Assembly (NCBI GenBank): GCA_029204225.1
Contig: CM055110.1
Span: 36,148,466 to 36,212,465 of the forward strand
Direction: 5' to 3'
Origin: Diphasiastrum complanatum
Lineage: Eukaryota > Streptophyta > Lycopodiopsida > Lycopodiales > Lycopodiaceae
DNA: 64,000 bases
The translations under genes and the position numbers were made by a program. Each line of letters begins with the position of its first letter. Positions within the stretch are counted from its first letter, which is position 1. The notes below the pieces were generated by a model. That model saw nothing but the letters and a program-made list of their open reading frames with translations. It did no database searches and was not told the origin of the DNA. Positions 1 through 9,652 of the stretch are shown here, piece after piece.

Positions 1-287
1 GAACTACCCTTTCCATACTTACAATATATACATCTTGCTTCGAATAGACCAATCTATAATTCATATAAGGTTATTGTTTCACAAGTCATTGCCGCAATGT
101 ACTATTGTAACATGCAAGAGACGTTTCTTAACAAGGTTGAAATTCTTGTTGATGCTTTTCAAAAAAATGGACTTATGAGAGATAAGCTCTATCGTATCAT
201 CAACAAGTTGCTTACTTCAATATCATTTCTCGATTTGTCGTACACGTTACCACATGACATTGATGTTCTTCTAGTGGGCAGTTAGCT
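1..287 (+). pseudogene. Possible Penelope-like reverse transcriptase C-terminal fragment
   Basis: The frame is open from base 1 to the stop after VLLVGS, so the protein enters from outside the window; the first ATG at 97 need not be the start. The residues run from ELPFPYLQYIHLASN through ETFLNKVEILVDAFQKNGL to DKLYRIINKLL. The layout of PYL.YIH..SN.P, a basic and aromatic stretch, then ETF, a hydrophobic helix, KNG, and a closing helix with RII resembles the end of the RT domain of Penelope-like elements, which are known from conifers and some other plants. No catalytic motif lies in the window, and no GIY-YIG domain follows: the frame stops and a CT microsatellite begins. A degenerate LINE or a chance frame remains possible. 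This is family-pattern recall, not a search result. Confidence 0.35.
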
Positions 288-347
288 ATCCTTTATGGGG
301 AGCTAACTACCCCCAAAGGGATTTACTAACTGCGGGTCGGTTGGTGA

Positions 348-350
<3 letters not shown>

Positions 351-401
<51 letters not shown>
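351..401. repeat. (CT)n microsatellite, about 50 bp
   Basis: Uninterrupted CT dinucleotides. It lies directly downstream of the possible RT fragment, separated by about 60 bases. From 402 to about 900 I see only short chance frames and nothing recognisable. Confidence 0.95.
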
Positions 402-403
<2 letters not shown>

Positions 404-911
404 GGATGCTCCTTTGTTTAGTTTTATTCTACTGCATTAACAGAAAAGTGGACAAATACTAACGTACCGCTCCTCCAAACTTACAAAGCTTTTTTTATAT
501 TATACCCTTGCATATGATAAAGTTTCATTCTTAACTAATAGAGTTTCCCACAAAAACTCGAAATGGTTTGGTTTGTTCAAAATAAATTGGAGGGAAATGG
601 AATTTTCCACTCCCACTCGCTCCTTCCAGGTTACTATCTTACTGGACACTATAAGTGCATGCTCTCTTCAACCCTTTTGCTATACAACATCGGTGAAAAA
701 GTTTTGCTCCTCTGTCACTCGCTGGAAATGCACCGTACCTGCCTACGGATCAATGATTTGATAAGTTCCAGTTTGTATCTTCTTCTCTTTTACACTTCTC
801 TCGTAATTGTTCTACTCTCCTGCTAAGGATATTTTGATTACCTTCTGCTTCTCGATGCTATTCATCACTCCAAGTTGCAAAGAGGATGCGATAGGTTAAG
901 AATACATTGAA

Positions 912-1302
912 GTCCAGCAATGGACAACAATGATACTTGTTGATGATTGAAACCATCCATTCTGCCTCAATAGGCAGTGATGGATAGTTTTCGTATATGT
1001 GATAATCCTCTGATATTGCAGGTGATAACAATGATATAGTAACCATTTTTCTAAGCAAGAACTTGCTCTATACTACTTAGAAGACAACAATGGAGGGCTG
1101 TCTCATTTATGCATACTTTGCTCACACTTTTTGAGTATAGATTGGGCCCTGTCCAGCGATGGATAGATCGTTGCCTATTGCATAATTTATGGTTGACAAT
1201 GTATATGCTTGTGTTCTATCCAGTGATGGATACTTTATGCAGGATTGGTCTTACACATACTCACCGTTATCCACATACTTACCTTGCTGTCCAGCGATGG
1301 AT
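912..1302. repeat. Cluster of TCCA-GNRA-TGGA hairpin motifs
   Basis: A short self-complementary motif recurs: GTCCAGCAATGGAC at 912, GTCCAGCGATGGATAG at 1151, ATCCAGTGATGGAT near 1218 and GTCCAGCGATGGATAG at 1289. Half matches are at about 974 (GCAGTGATGGATAG) and 1418 (CCAGTGATGG). Each full copy is a 4-5 bp stem (TCCA/TGGA) closing a four-base loop of GNRA form (GCAA, GCGA, GTGA). The reverse-strand versions reappear in the right arm of the inverted repeat at about 3959 and 4029. The region has no coding frame that I recognise. Confidence 0.6.
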
Positions 1303-2385
1303 AGGAGGGCCATCTACTTTTCATGTACTTACACTCTAAGGTCATCCGTGACTGTCTGGGACTGTAAACTTATGCTATATTTTCACATAATTTTTCACAT
1401 CAACATCCTCCTCCAACCAGTGATGGTAGGATGGACACTTTTAAATTTATTTCTGACAAAAGTGCTCTCTTTAATAGTGTGTATAGATCTTTTTGATCTC
1501 ACAATATGAAGCTAATTATATCTTATTATGTAGCCTCATTACATTGCTCCGGCCTTGTCAGAATACTAGTTGGTTCATTCTTGAACCCACTACTCATTTT
1601 TTGCAAGGTATGTAACCAACTAGTTCTCTGCAATGCAAGTTAATGAGCATAGACGAAAGATGTCTTGTAAGTGCTTTCTATGTAACTCTTCATAGCAATA
1701 TGCTCACTCCACGACTTCTTGGCTTCTTCATGATTTAAAAGAATAAAAAATCCTTTGCTTAAGAACTACTATGGCTACCTCTCAAGAAGCTATGTCTACA
1801 ACCATTCAGGTATGCTTTCCGAGTTTAAATAGACTCTTTGCAACTTCGGTAAGTATGGTAGTTTCGGTTCCGTATAGTCTATGTTATACCATTATTATGC
1901 ACAAATTCACTTTTTCCTTTCTCTTCTGTTTTCTTTTCTCGTCTTTGTTTCCCTTGTTCAAAAGAAAGAAACGACATAAGACTACACTTAAATATAAACT
2001 AAAAAGTACCATCAAATAAGATTTGGTCATCAAAAGTAACAGTAAGGACTCCAATAATATGATCTTAGACAACATGGATATGCGTAAGAATCATAGTTTA
2101 TACTAAGAGAGTAGAATGACACGGTTCTGCCCTACTACCCAGTATAAACATTGGCAGTCTCTTACTTAGTATTAATCACATCTTTCCTATACAGTGTCCT
2201 GATACCGTGGATGTTATGTCATTCCGATATAACATTCATGGCAATACTTCACCTTACCTCTGTTAGTGTTGCTTTAGACTCTTGGTGAGATACAACTGGA
2301 AAGCATGGATATGCTCAGGAGTATGGACAATAGTGCATGACATACCTTATGTTGTAAGGCTCACTTGGGTCAGTATAGCATGGAT
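1166..2385 (+). repeat. Left arm of a 1.2-kb inverted repeat
   Basis: This arm is the reverse complement of 2928-4096. Outer ends pair at GATCGTTGCCTATTGC (1166) and GCAATAGGCAACAATC (ending 4096). Inner ends pair at GTATAGCATGGAT (2373-2385) and ATCCATGCTATAC (2928). Identity looks high throughout, roughly nine in ten bases by eye. The left arm is about 50 bases longer, so indels have accumulated. Homology stops sharply at both outer ends and I see no target-site duplication there. A 63-residue frame in this arm matches a frame in the other arm almost exactly, but that follows from the duplication and is not evidence of a protein. Confidence 0.9.
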
Positions 2386-2574
2386 TTGCTCTAATACCAA
2401 CACACGTGTTCACACCAGGTCTTTTGGCTAAATAAAACTCCTAACGGTTTAAACTATTCATACTCCTCTTTGATTAAAATGAACTGATACGGACCAATTG
2501 ACCATAATCTGATCAGTATGGCACTCGCCCTCATACGGTGATATAACGGCTTGGCCTATCTCTAAAACATTGTG

Positions 2575-2880
2575 TGTTTGGGAAGATTGGACTATGTTTT
2601 AAAATGCTATTCAAATTTGTTAAGTAGTATAACTTGTTTTGGACATAAATAACAACTATCATTCAGCTATGACACCTGTCTTCCTCACTAAACTAACTTG
2701 AGCGGTTTTGTTTTGTGGGATGGTGGCATATATCAGTTGGACGTCTTGAAAGTTATTATGCTTTATGGTGCTTTTTAGTACTGTATTTTACTTTTCAACT
2801 GTACTTTACCTTGTTGGATTATGAATAAAGGCTTTAAAGAGCTTCAGTCTTGCTTTGTCAAGAGGAACTAAGTGCGATCT
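2575..2880 (+). repeat. Dispersed repeat copy 1, in the spacer of the inverted repeat
   Basis: About 300 bases match 15410-15715: shared runs include GGGATGGTGGCA, CAGCTATGACACC or TTAGCTATGACACC, and the end GTCAAGAGGAACTA versus GTCAAGGGGGACCA. Both copies end directly at a dinucleotide microsatellite, here (AT)n and (CT)n in the other. No reading frame survives. A 3' simple-repeat tail is a habit of LINEs and SINEs, but I see no promoter boxes or RT to assign it. Confidence 0.6.
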
Positions 2881-2881
2881 T

Positions 2882-2926
<45 letters not shown>
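2881..2926. repeat. (AT)n microsatellite
   Basis: Nearly pure TA repeats of about 45 bases lie between the dispersed repeat and the first base of the right inverted-repeat arm. Confidence 0.95.
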
Positions 2927-2927
<1 letters not shown>

Positions 2928-2929
<2 letters not shown>

Positions 2930-4096
2930 CCATGCTATACTGACCCAAGTGACCCTTACAGCATAAGATATGTCACACATTGCTGTCCATACTCCTGAGC
3001 ATATCCATGCTCTCTAGTTGTATCTTACCAAGAAAGTAACACTAATAGAGGTAAGGTGAAGTGTTGCCATGAATGTTATATCGGAATAACATAACATTCA
3101 CGGTATCGGGACATTGTATGAGAAAGATGTGATTAATATTTCGTAAGAGACTGTCAATGTTTATACTGGGTAGTAGGCAGATCCGTGCCATTCTACTCCC
3201 TTGGTATAAACTATGATTCTTACGCATATCCATGCTATCTAAGATCATATTATTGGAGTCCTTACTGTTACTTTTGATGACCAAATCTTATTTCACGGTA
3301 CTTTTTAGTTTAGATTTAAGTGTAGTCTTATGTCGTTTCTTTCTTTTGAACAAGGGAAACAAAGATGAGAAAAGAAAACAGAAGAGAAAGGAAAAAGTGA
3401 ATTTGTGCATAATAATGGTATACCATAGACTATACGGAGCCGAAACTACCATACTTACCGAAGTTGCAAAGAGTTTGTTTAAACTCGGAAAGCGTACCTG
3501 AATGGTTGTAGACGTAGCTTCTTGAGAGATAGCCATAGTAGTTCTTAAGCGAAGGATTTTTTATTCTTTTGAATCATGAAGAAGCCAAGAAGTCGTGGAG
3601 TGAGCATATTGCTACGAAGAGTTACATAGAAAGCACTTACAAGACATCTTCCGCCTATGCTAGTTAACTTGCATTGCAGAGAACTAGTTGGTTACATACC
3701 TTGCAAAAAATGAGTAGTGGGTTCAAGAATGAACCAAGCAATATTCTAATGAGGCCGGAGCAATGTAATGAGGCTACATAATGAGATATAAGTAGCTTCG
3801 TATTATGAGATAAAAAATATCTATACACACTATTAAAGAGAGAACATTTGTCAGTTGATGTGAAAAAGTATGTGAAAAGATAGCATAAGTTTATGGTCCA
3901 TCACAGACAGTCACAGATGACCGTAGAGTGTAAGTACATGAAAAGTAGATGGCCCTCCTATCCATCGCTGGACAACAAAGTAAGTATGTGCATAACGGTG
4001 AGTATGTGTAAGACCAATCATGCATAAAGTATCCATCGTTGGATAGAACACAAGCACATACATTATCAACCATGAATTATGCAATAGGCAACAATC
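2928..4096 (-). repeat. Right arm of the 1.2-kb inverted repeat
   Basis: Reverse complement of 1166-2385 with a 542-base spacer between the arms. Transcription across the whole unit would give a very long hairpin RNA. Arms of this size with a unique spacer fit a foldback element, an inverted duplication or two head-to-head copies of one unknown repeat. I cannot choose between these from one locus. Confidence 0.9.
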
Positions 4097-4960
4097 AACA
4101 TGCATGTCCAAGGAGATCTTCATCATTGTACAAGGCCGAGTCCTTGTTGATCTTATTTCATGGAAAAGAAAAGAAAAGTAAAGGTGGTATTCATTTTGTT
4201 TTACTCACCTATTGTTCTTTTTCTTTGATTAATGATGTATCTTACTTAATTAAGATTTGCTTATCTCAAAGATCAAGTAAGACTATTCTGTTTTTGAATG
4301 AAGTCTTTAGTTTGGAATTACTTCTTGTCTTTTGTGACTTGATTATGTTTCCAAAACATCTAGAAAGCAAGATGTTGTACCATCATTTGTATGCTCTTAG
4401 ATTGAGTAAGAGCAAGTATGAGTTTAGTACTCATAGTTTGAAAAAAGGAGTTTTTTCATGTATTGAGGCATATTGTAAACTTCTTGTGAGGTTAAGTGAA
4501 GCATCCACTGAGGACACTTACACCCTCAAGAAAGTATTTAGCTTTAATTTGATCAAGTTTGAGTATGATTTCAAGATTAGATCCATTTTGGATAGAGTTC
4601 ATATTTTGTGGACTAGTGAAGCTAGTATGCTTAATCTTGAATATTGCTCATGGTACAATCTTGATCTGTATGATCTTTGTGGTCATGATGAGGCATGGAA
4701 GCCTTGGTTTTTTCAGTCTTTCTTGCAGCCAACTTCATGCATGTGGACTTTGCATACCCAGGATCGACATCAGATATGCAGGAGGTACATTGGTTGGTGG
4801 AATATTTTTCAAAGGCATTTGGAAAAGATTTCTATCAAAGAGAACTTATCATGGATTTGGTAAGCATACTGCTATGATGGATTCTTTGTTCATCTTCACT
4901 TCAAATGCAAAGCAAAGAATCCAAACTCAAAGGATCTTCACCAACATCAGATAAATATAT
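4097..4960 (+). pseudogene. Internal remnant of an LTR element, possibly the copia RNase H tail
   Basis: A long open frame runs across this stretch (ATG at 4039, inside the inverted-repeat arm, stop at 4863; 274 codons), but its product is not recognisable and its start belongs to a different repeat. In another frame, 4695-4877, residues WLVEYFSKAFGKDFYQRELIM have a weak resemblance to the end of copia RNase H, where ADxFTKxL followed by a conserved hydrophobic helix is usual. Its position, less than 100 bases before a polypurine tract and LTR, is where that tail is expected. The match is weak, and an unrelated frame is quite possible. Confidence 0.3.
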
Positions 4961-4975
4961 TTTAAGGAGGAATAT
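4961..4975 (+). other. Polypurine tract (PPT)
   Basis: TTTAAGGAGGAATAT stands directly before the LTR start TGAAAATT. A purine-rich tract in this place primes plus-strand DNA synthesis in LTR retrotransposons, so the LTR that follows is a 3' LTR on the plus strand. Confidence 0.6.
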
Positions 4976-5845
4976 TGAAAATTGTAAAACATATCTATCA
5001 TCCGTTGTTAATGTTTGGGGGATCCTACCCATGTACATATTTTGTACATATCCAAGGTATGTGAATTAAGCACATATCCTTGTAGAATAGGGCGAGTTTT
5101 GGGTTAGGTAGATCAAATTCCAATGACATGCATAAAGTCTAGTTGGTCTAGTATGATATGCAATAATGTTGACAATGTCTAGTTTGACACGCATATAGAG
5201 ATTCACATGGAATTGGTCAATTATGACCTTGTAGAAACTCGAGCCACAATAAATGCATAATGTCCTAAGTTTCCATAGTGACATGCAAAGCATGCAATCA
5301 CTCTAATGGACACATGCATGTAGATTTGTACATGGCTAGTTGAGAAATTGCCATTTGTAAAAAGTAGGTAGAAGTTAGGTGCAACCTATGCATGCTAGCA
5401 GTTAGGTGTCAAGTTAATAGTTGTTTGCACTTGAATAGGTGTAGGATGTGCATTGAATACAAGGAGTACCACGAATTTTGGCTCTCCTATATATGTACAT
5501 ATCATTTTCATTAGCAAAGTAATGAAGAACCAAAGTTTTGTAGCTATCGCATGCTTGGTTGGATCTAAAATATTTTTTTCTTGTTATCTCTCTAGCTCTC
5601 TCTCTATCTCTCTAAGTCGTGTTGAGGCTAATGCGTATGTATTGTAATCTTGTACTTTTAATCATTCTTTGATTCATTGCTATCATAGTCTATTGATTAG
5701 CATGCTAGATTGTGAATTAGCCATATCTTCTGAACTAGATCTTGTTGAACAATCTAGAATCAGGGTACTGTGCCAATCACAAAGCTTAATCAAGATCAGT
5801 CACTCTTGTGGACATTTCCCACACGTGTGAATTCTGGAATTTTCA
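4976..5845 (+). mobile_element. Copia-type 3' LTR, 870 bp
   Basis: It begins TGAAAATT and ends AATTTTCA, a perfect 8-bp terminal inverted repeat with canonical TG/CA ends. It contains ATATATGTACATATC-type palindromic stretches and a CACACGTGTG palindrome (5820-5829) near its end. The first part resembles the LTR at 57061: GTGAATTAAGCACATATCC here matches GTGAATTGAGCACATATCC there, and GACATGCA motifs follow in both. No matching 5' LTR lies upstream in the window and no target-site duplication can be tested. Confidence 0.65.
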
Positions 5846-6370
5846 ACACAACTCATATTGGACAATGTCACTCCGCTTTGTATTGGCATCTTCGATCGTC
5901 ACTTGGAAAAGGGTAGATCCTCGTTTGCTTACTTAAAACCAAGTGCTTATTGTCGCCAATCTTTATCACAAAAATTGTTTTTCACAAATTGCCGCAATTT
6001 AACCAAAATGTCTTATTGCTGCAATTGGTAGACATTCTCAAAATTGGAGAACTCTCAGCAGCTTCACAACTTGCATGCTCGAGTGCTTTCCATGTGTCTC
6101 TTTGTTTTGTCGCTTGTATCTGCCATTTAATATGTTTGAGGTTGTAGAAGGGGAGAAAAATTGTCAATTCCTTGTGGAGGTTGCTCTTGGTTGGACATTG
6201 TAGCAGATGACGGAATATCGGTTTGACTTTTTTTGACAAGGACTCATTTCATATTGTCTTTTTGCATTATGGGACTGGTGTATTGTGTGGTATTGTAGAA
6301 GTTTGCTAGAAACTTCTCGAGTGAGCAACAGGTTGAGCGGGAGGGTGCTATAGTGCTCGTGTTGTTGTCA
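5846..6370. other. Non-coding stretch, nothing recognised
   Basis: Between the LTR and the minus-strand gypsy gag I find no frame with family features, no repeat unit and no RNA gene. Confidence 0.5.
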
Positions 6371-6378
6371 TGAAGATA

Positions 6379-7703
6379 CTATTGTGATTCATAGCTGACG
6401 TGGCGGAAAGATAGGATCTTAGTTGGCTGTTTCGGACAGTCTTTGAAATTGTGTTTTTTGATATAGTCAGGACACTCAGCATGGTACTTGGTTTTGACTG
6501 GACAATCACCCATGAAGTGTTTCACCACAGATGAAACATTTGGTGTGCAATGGCCCTTGTATAACAGCATAACCATCTTGTATGGCTAGTGGTTCTGGAC
6601 TTTTTGGTGGATATTCGGGGTAAGTCATGGCATTTCCAGATTGTGATGGTTGTTCTTCATATCGTTGGACTGTATGTGCTTGGATAGGCGGATATGAAGG
6701 ACAAGCATCAACATGATGCATAGCCTGGCAGTGTGGGAACCATATTGTTTTTCGTCTATAAGGTACCTGTGAAGGATTTGACTGACCAGACATATGGCTT
6801 TGGATAGACTTCAGGGTAGCTTGTAACTCATTGGTGAGTTTCTCCATCTGTAGTTGATGTTGCTTATTAAGCAACTCCAACTGGGATTTCCAAAGCTGAT
6901 ATCGGGTGTCCTCGATCGGCTTCGACTCATGGGCAGGAGCACGTGGTGCTCGTCTTTCCCTGGATTTGTCAACATCTGATCCTTTGTTTTCTTCCTTGAT
7001 GGCATCAGACATAGCTAACTTTAGGCTCGTATATTCATCATTTGATTTAAGCTCAAGTCTAATCCATCTTGGAAGGCCGACTAAAAACCAGATGATGAGA
7101 ATCTGTTCGGAGGGCTGTTCTTGGACTTGACTTTTGAGGTGTTTGAAATGCTCAATATAGTCTCGTACACGTTCGTCTTTTGCCATCTTGATGTTACTCA
7201 ATTCGAAAAAAGGGCTTAAAATGCTTGATAAAGGATTCTTTCAAAATTGACGAGTCTGTCTTTTCGTCACGATCAAGGTTGAAAAACCAATCACGTGCTT
7301 TAGCGATCATGGTCATCAAAAATAGCTGGACCATAGCATCGGGAGATGTTTCACCATACTCATCACATGCATTCTCAAAGATTTGCAAAAATCTTGAGGG
7401 TCCGAACTACCGTCAAACTTTGGTAGATCTAGCTTGGGTGTACGTCTTTCAAAATGAGCTCCATGGGTAGCAGGAACTCCATTAGGGTTGGTTCTAACCT
7501 ATGAGCTCAGCACCAGAAAAATGGGGTCGTGCGCGTGAAGACTCGGCTCTATCAAGTTCTTGTCCCTCGAATGGATTTGTGAATGGCTCTTGGAGTTCAG
7601 CCCGCATTCGGTAGAACCTATGGCGTCTGATTTGTTCAACTACAGGGGACCTGACCTTGTATGGATAATCGTCTAGGATTTCAGGGTCTCTTTGTTGGTC
7701 CAT
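6379..7703 (-). pseudogene. gag: Ty3/gypsy gag (broken), minus strand
   Basis: Gag builds the particle that packages retrotransposon RNA. Reading leftward from the ATG at 7703, MDQQRDPEILDDYPYKVRS gives the N-terminus. After a frameshift the core follows: GETSPDAMVQLFLMTMIAKA, ARDWFFNL and FIKHFKPFF. After a further shift come RVRDYIEHFKHLKSQ and FLVGLPRWIRLELK. This is the order of the retrotransposon gag domain. Cysteine/histidine motifs close it (KCFICGE, then CPVKTKYHAECPDY and HNFKDCPK). At least two frameshifts and several stops make it inactive. It resembles the gag at 37226 (VRNYIEHFKHLK there), so both belong to related gypsy lineages. Protease and polymerase are missing to the left. 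Confidence 0.85.
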
Positions 7704-8344
7704 TGAGTTTTTTTTATTGTTTTGGATTTTTGCGGTCCCTACGGTTTGCGGTCTACGGTTACGGTGAAATGCGGGTGCTACGGATCACTGTGGGCGATCT
7801 GATGCGATTGAGGATGGAGAGATGCAGACTGGTGCGGTCAGTGGCGGTGTCAGCGGTCGATTACAGTTGTAGCGGGCGAGTGCGGTTGCAGCGGTGGTTG
7901 TAGTTGCGGCGGGCATTTGCGATGTCAACGGTCAATGGAAGTTGATGGCTGAGTGGAGGCTATTGCATTCTTCACGGTTGTAGGGTGGAGGCATGGATGT
8001 TTGTGGTAGAGGTGTTTGTTCTTTCAATGCAGTGGCTATGGGTGAATGCGATAGGTTTGTGGAAATGCGTGCAGTGTGTTTACGGTGGATTATGGTTATT
8101 TGCAGGTGGATATGGTTGCAGCGGTTAGTGATGGTGATTGCTATGGCTCAAGGTGATCACGTAGTGGTTTGTGATGGCTATGGCTCAAGGCAAATACAGG
8201 CCCGTGTCGTTGCTCTCGTTTATAGCGATGCAGCTTGTATGTCGTTTGGTTTGACAGAAAAATTGTCGTTGAAAAAGTTGGTGGTCAAGCGTGAATTTGG
8301 CCTGGTTGAGATTGGAAAAAATTCATTCGGTCAAAATTGTACCC
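7704..8344 (-). other. Gypsy leader, GCGGT-rich degenerate repeats
   Basis: This lies between the gag start and the minisatellite. It is richer in G than the neighbours and repeats GCGGT and TACGGT motifs loosely (for example TGCGGTCCCTACGGTTTGCGG and TGCGGTTGCAGCGGTGG). Open frames here are side effects of that composition. In minus-strand terms it is the 3' half of the leader between PBS and gag. Confidence 0.5.
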
Positions 8345-9566
8345 AGAACCTCCGGTCGAGAGTTGAGCAAAAACTCTTCTGTCAAGACATGATAAGATCT
8401 CATCGGTCGAGAGTTGAGAAATTGCTTCAGTTGAGATTGAGAATCTCTCTAGTTGAGATTGAATAGAGCACTTCAGCTCCAGTTGAGATGTGAAGGATCG
8501 CGTCGGTTGAGATCAGGACTAAAGGCTCCGGTTGAGATTTGAAGGTTGCCTTTGGTTGAGATGTAACTGATGGCATCGGTCGAGATCTAATTGAGGGCAT
8601 CAGTCGAGATATGACTGATGGCATCGGTTGATGGCTTCGGTCGATATCTGACTGATAGCGTCGGTCGAGATCTGACTGATAGTGTCGGTTGAGATCTAAC
8701 TGATGGCATCGGTCAAGATCTAACTGATGGCATCGATCGAGATCTGATTGATAGTGTCGGTTGAGATCTCACAGGGCACCGTCGGTTGAGATTTTATAGA
8801 ATACGTTGGTTGAGATTTTACTGAATGGCCATCGGTTGAGATTTCGCAGGGCACCGTCGGTCGAGATTTTACTGAATGGCCATTGGTTGAGATTTGAGAC
8901 AGGGCACCATCGGTCAAGATCTGACAGTGGTCGTCGGTTGAGATGTGTCAGTGGCCGTCAGTTGAGATCTAATGGAGTATCGTCGATTGAGATCTGAGTG
9001 GAAACCGTTGGTCGAGATTCAGACAACTCATCGATGGAGATCTGAATGTTTGGCTTTGGTTGAGATCTAACGCAAGGCCGTCGGTCAAGATTGGAATGAG
9101 GCCATCGATTTAGATCTGATGGAAGTCGTCGGTTGAGATCTGAGTGAAAATCGTTGGTCGAGATTTAGACGACTTGTCGGTCAAGATTTGAACGATTGGC
9201 TTCAGTTGAGATCTAACGCATGGCCGTCGGTCGAGATTGGAATGAGGCCGTCGCTTGATATCTGATGAAAACCGTCGGTTGAGATTGGAAGCGGATCCCA
9301 TCGGTTAAGATCTGACTGATGGGTGTCCGGTTGAGAGTTTATTGAGGTCTCCGGTTGAGATTGAGTTGAGGCCTTCAATTGAGATGTAAGCTGGGCCTCC
9401 GGTTGAGATTCCAATAGATTACCATCGGTCGAGATGTAATGGATGACCATCGGTTGAGATCTGAGAGAGTGTGTGTCGGTTGACATTCAATAGAATACAT
9501 CAGTTGAGATTGGACACGAGCTCTCCGGTTGAGATTTCAACACAGGGGGGCCTCCGGTTGAGATGT
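8345..9566. repeat. Minisatellite, about 40 copies of a 24-33 bp unit
   Basis: The core TCGGTTGAGAT or TCGGTCGAGAT recurs roughly every 24-33 bases for 1.2 kb. In the middle the period is close to 24 (GTCGGTTGAGATCTAACTGA units, about 8650-8760) and it drifts longer toward both ends. Spacers differ more than the core (GATGGC, AGTGT, GGGCACC, GGCC). Frames read through it as serine/threonine-rich repeats and should not be annotated as genes. It sits in the leader of the minus-strand gypsy element, between its PBS (9637) and gag. Confidence 0.9.
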
Positions 9567-9636
9567 GATCATGAGGGGACGGGCGGAGCGTGGACAAGGT
9601 TGCGGGTTTCTGATGTAGAAGGTGTTAGAGTTCAAT

Positions 9637-9650
9637 GGGCAACGGTGCCA
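9637..9650 (-). other. Gypsy primer-binding site, reversed
   Basis: GGGCAACGGTGCCA reads TGGCACCGTTGCCC on the minus strand. This is a one-base variant of the TGGCGCCGTTGCC PBS of plant Athila/Tat gypsy elements. The same TGGCACCGTTGCC form occurs on the plus strand at 36375. It places the 5' LTR of this minus-strand element to the right. Confidence 0.75.
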
Positions 9651-9652
9651 AA

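Noticed and set aside
1640-1680. A possible hammerhead ribozyme (GACGAAA word), as in plant retrozymes
   Set aside because: The CTGATGA core is not present at the needed place, here or at the other GACGAA words that I checked.
1884-2075. A 63-residue frame almost identical to one at 3232-3501, as if conserved
   Set aside because: The two are the paired arms of the inverted repeat, so identity comes from DNA duplication. The residues are a low-complexity leucine/lysine mix.
4039-4863. The longest unassigned plus-strand frame, 274 codons, considered as a host gene
   Set aside because: It starts inside the inverted-repeat arm, has no recognisable domain and runs toward a PPT and LTR. I describe it as an element remnant instead.
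4695-4877. A PIF/Harbinger-like PGSxxD motif (YPGSTSDMQ)
   Set aside because: The motif stands alone, upstream frames are closed, and its place before a PPT fits a retrotransposon end better.
6906-7130. Plus-strand frames opposite the gypsy gag
   Set aside because: They are antisense shadows of a clear gag on the minus strand.
8427-9486. Several serine/threonine-rich frames with internal repeats
   Set aside because: All are translations of the minisatellite and occur on both strands.
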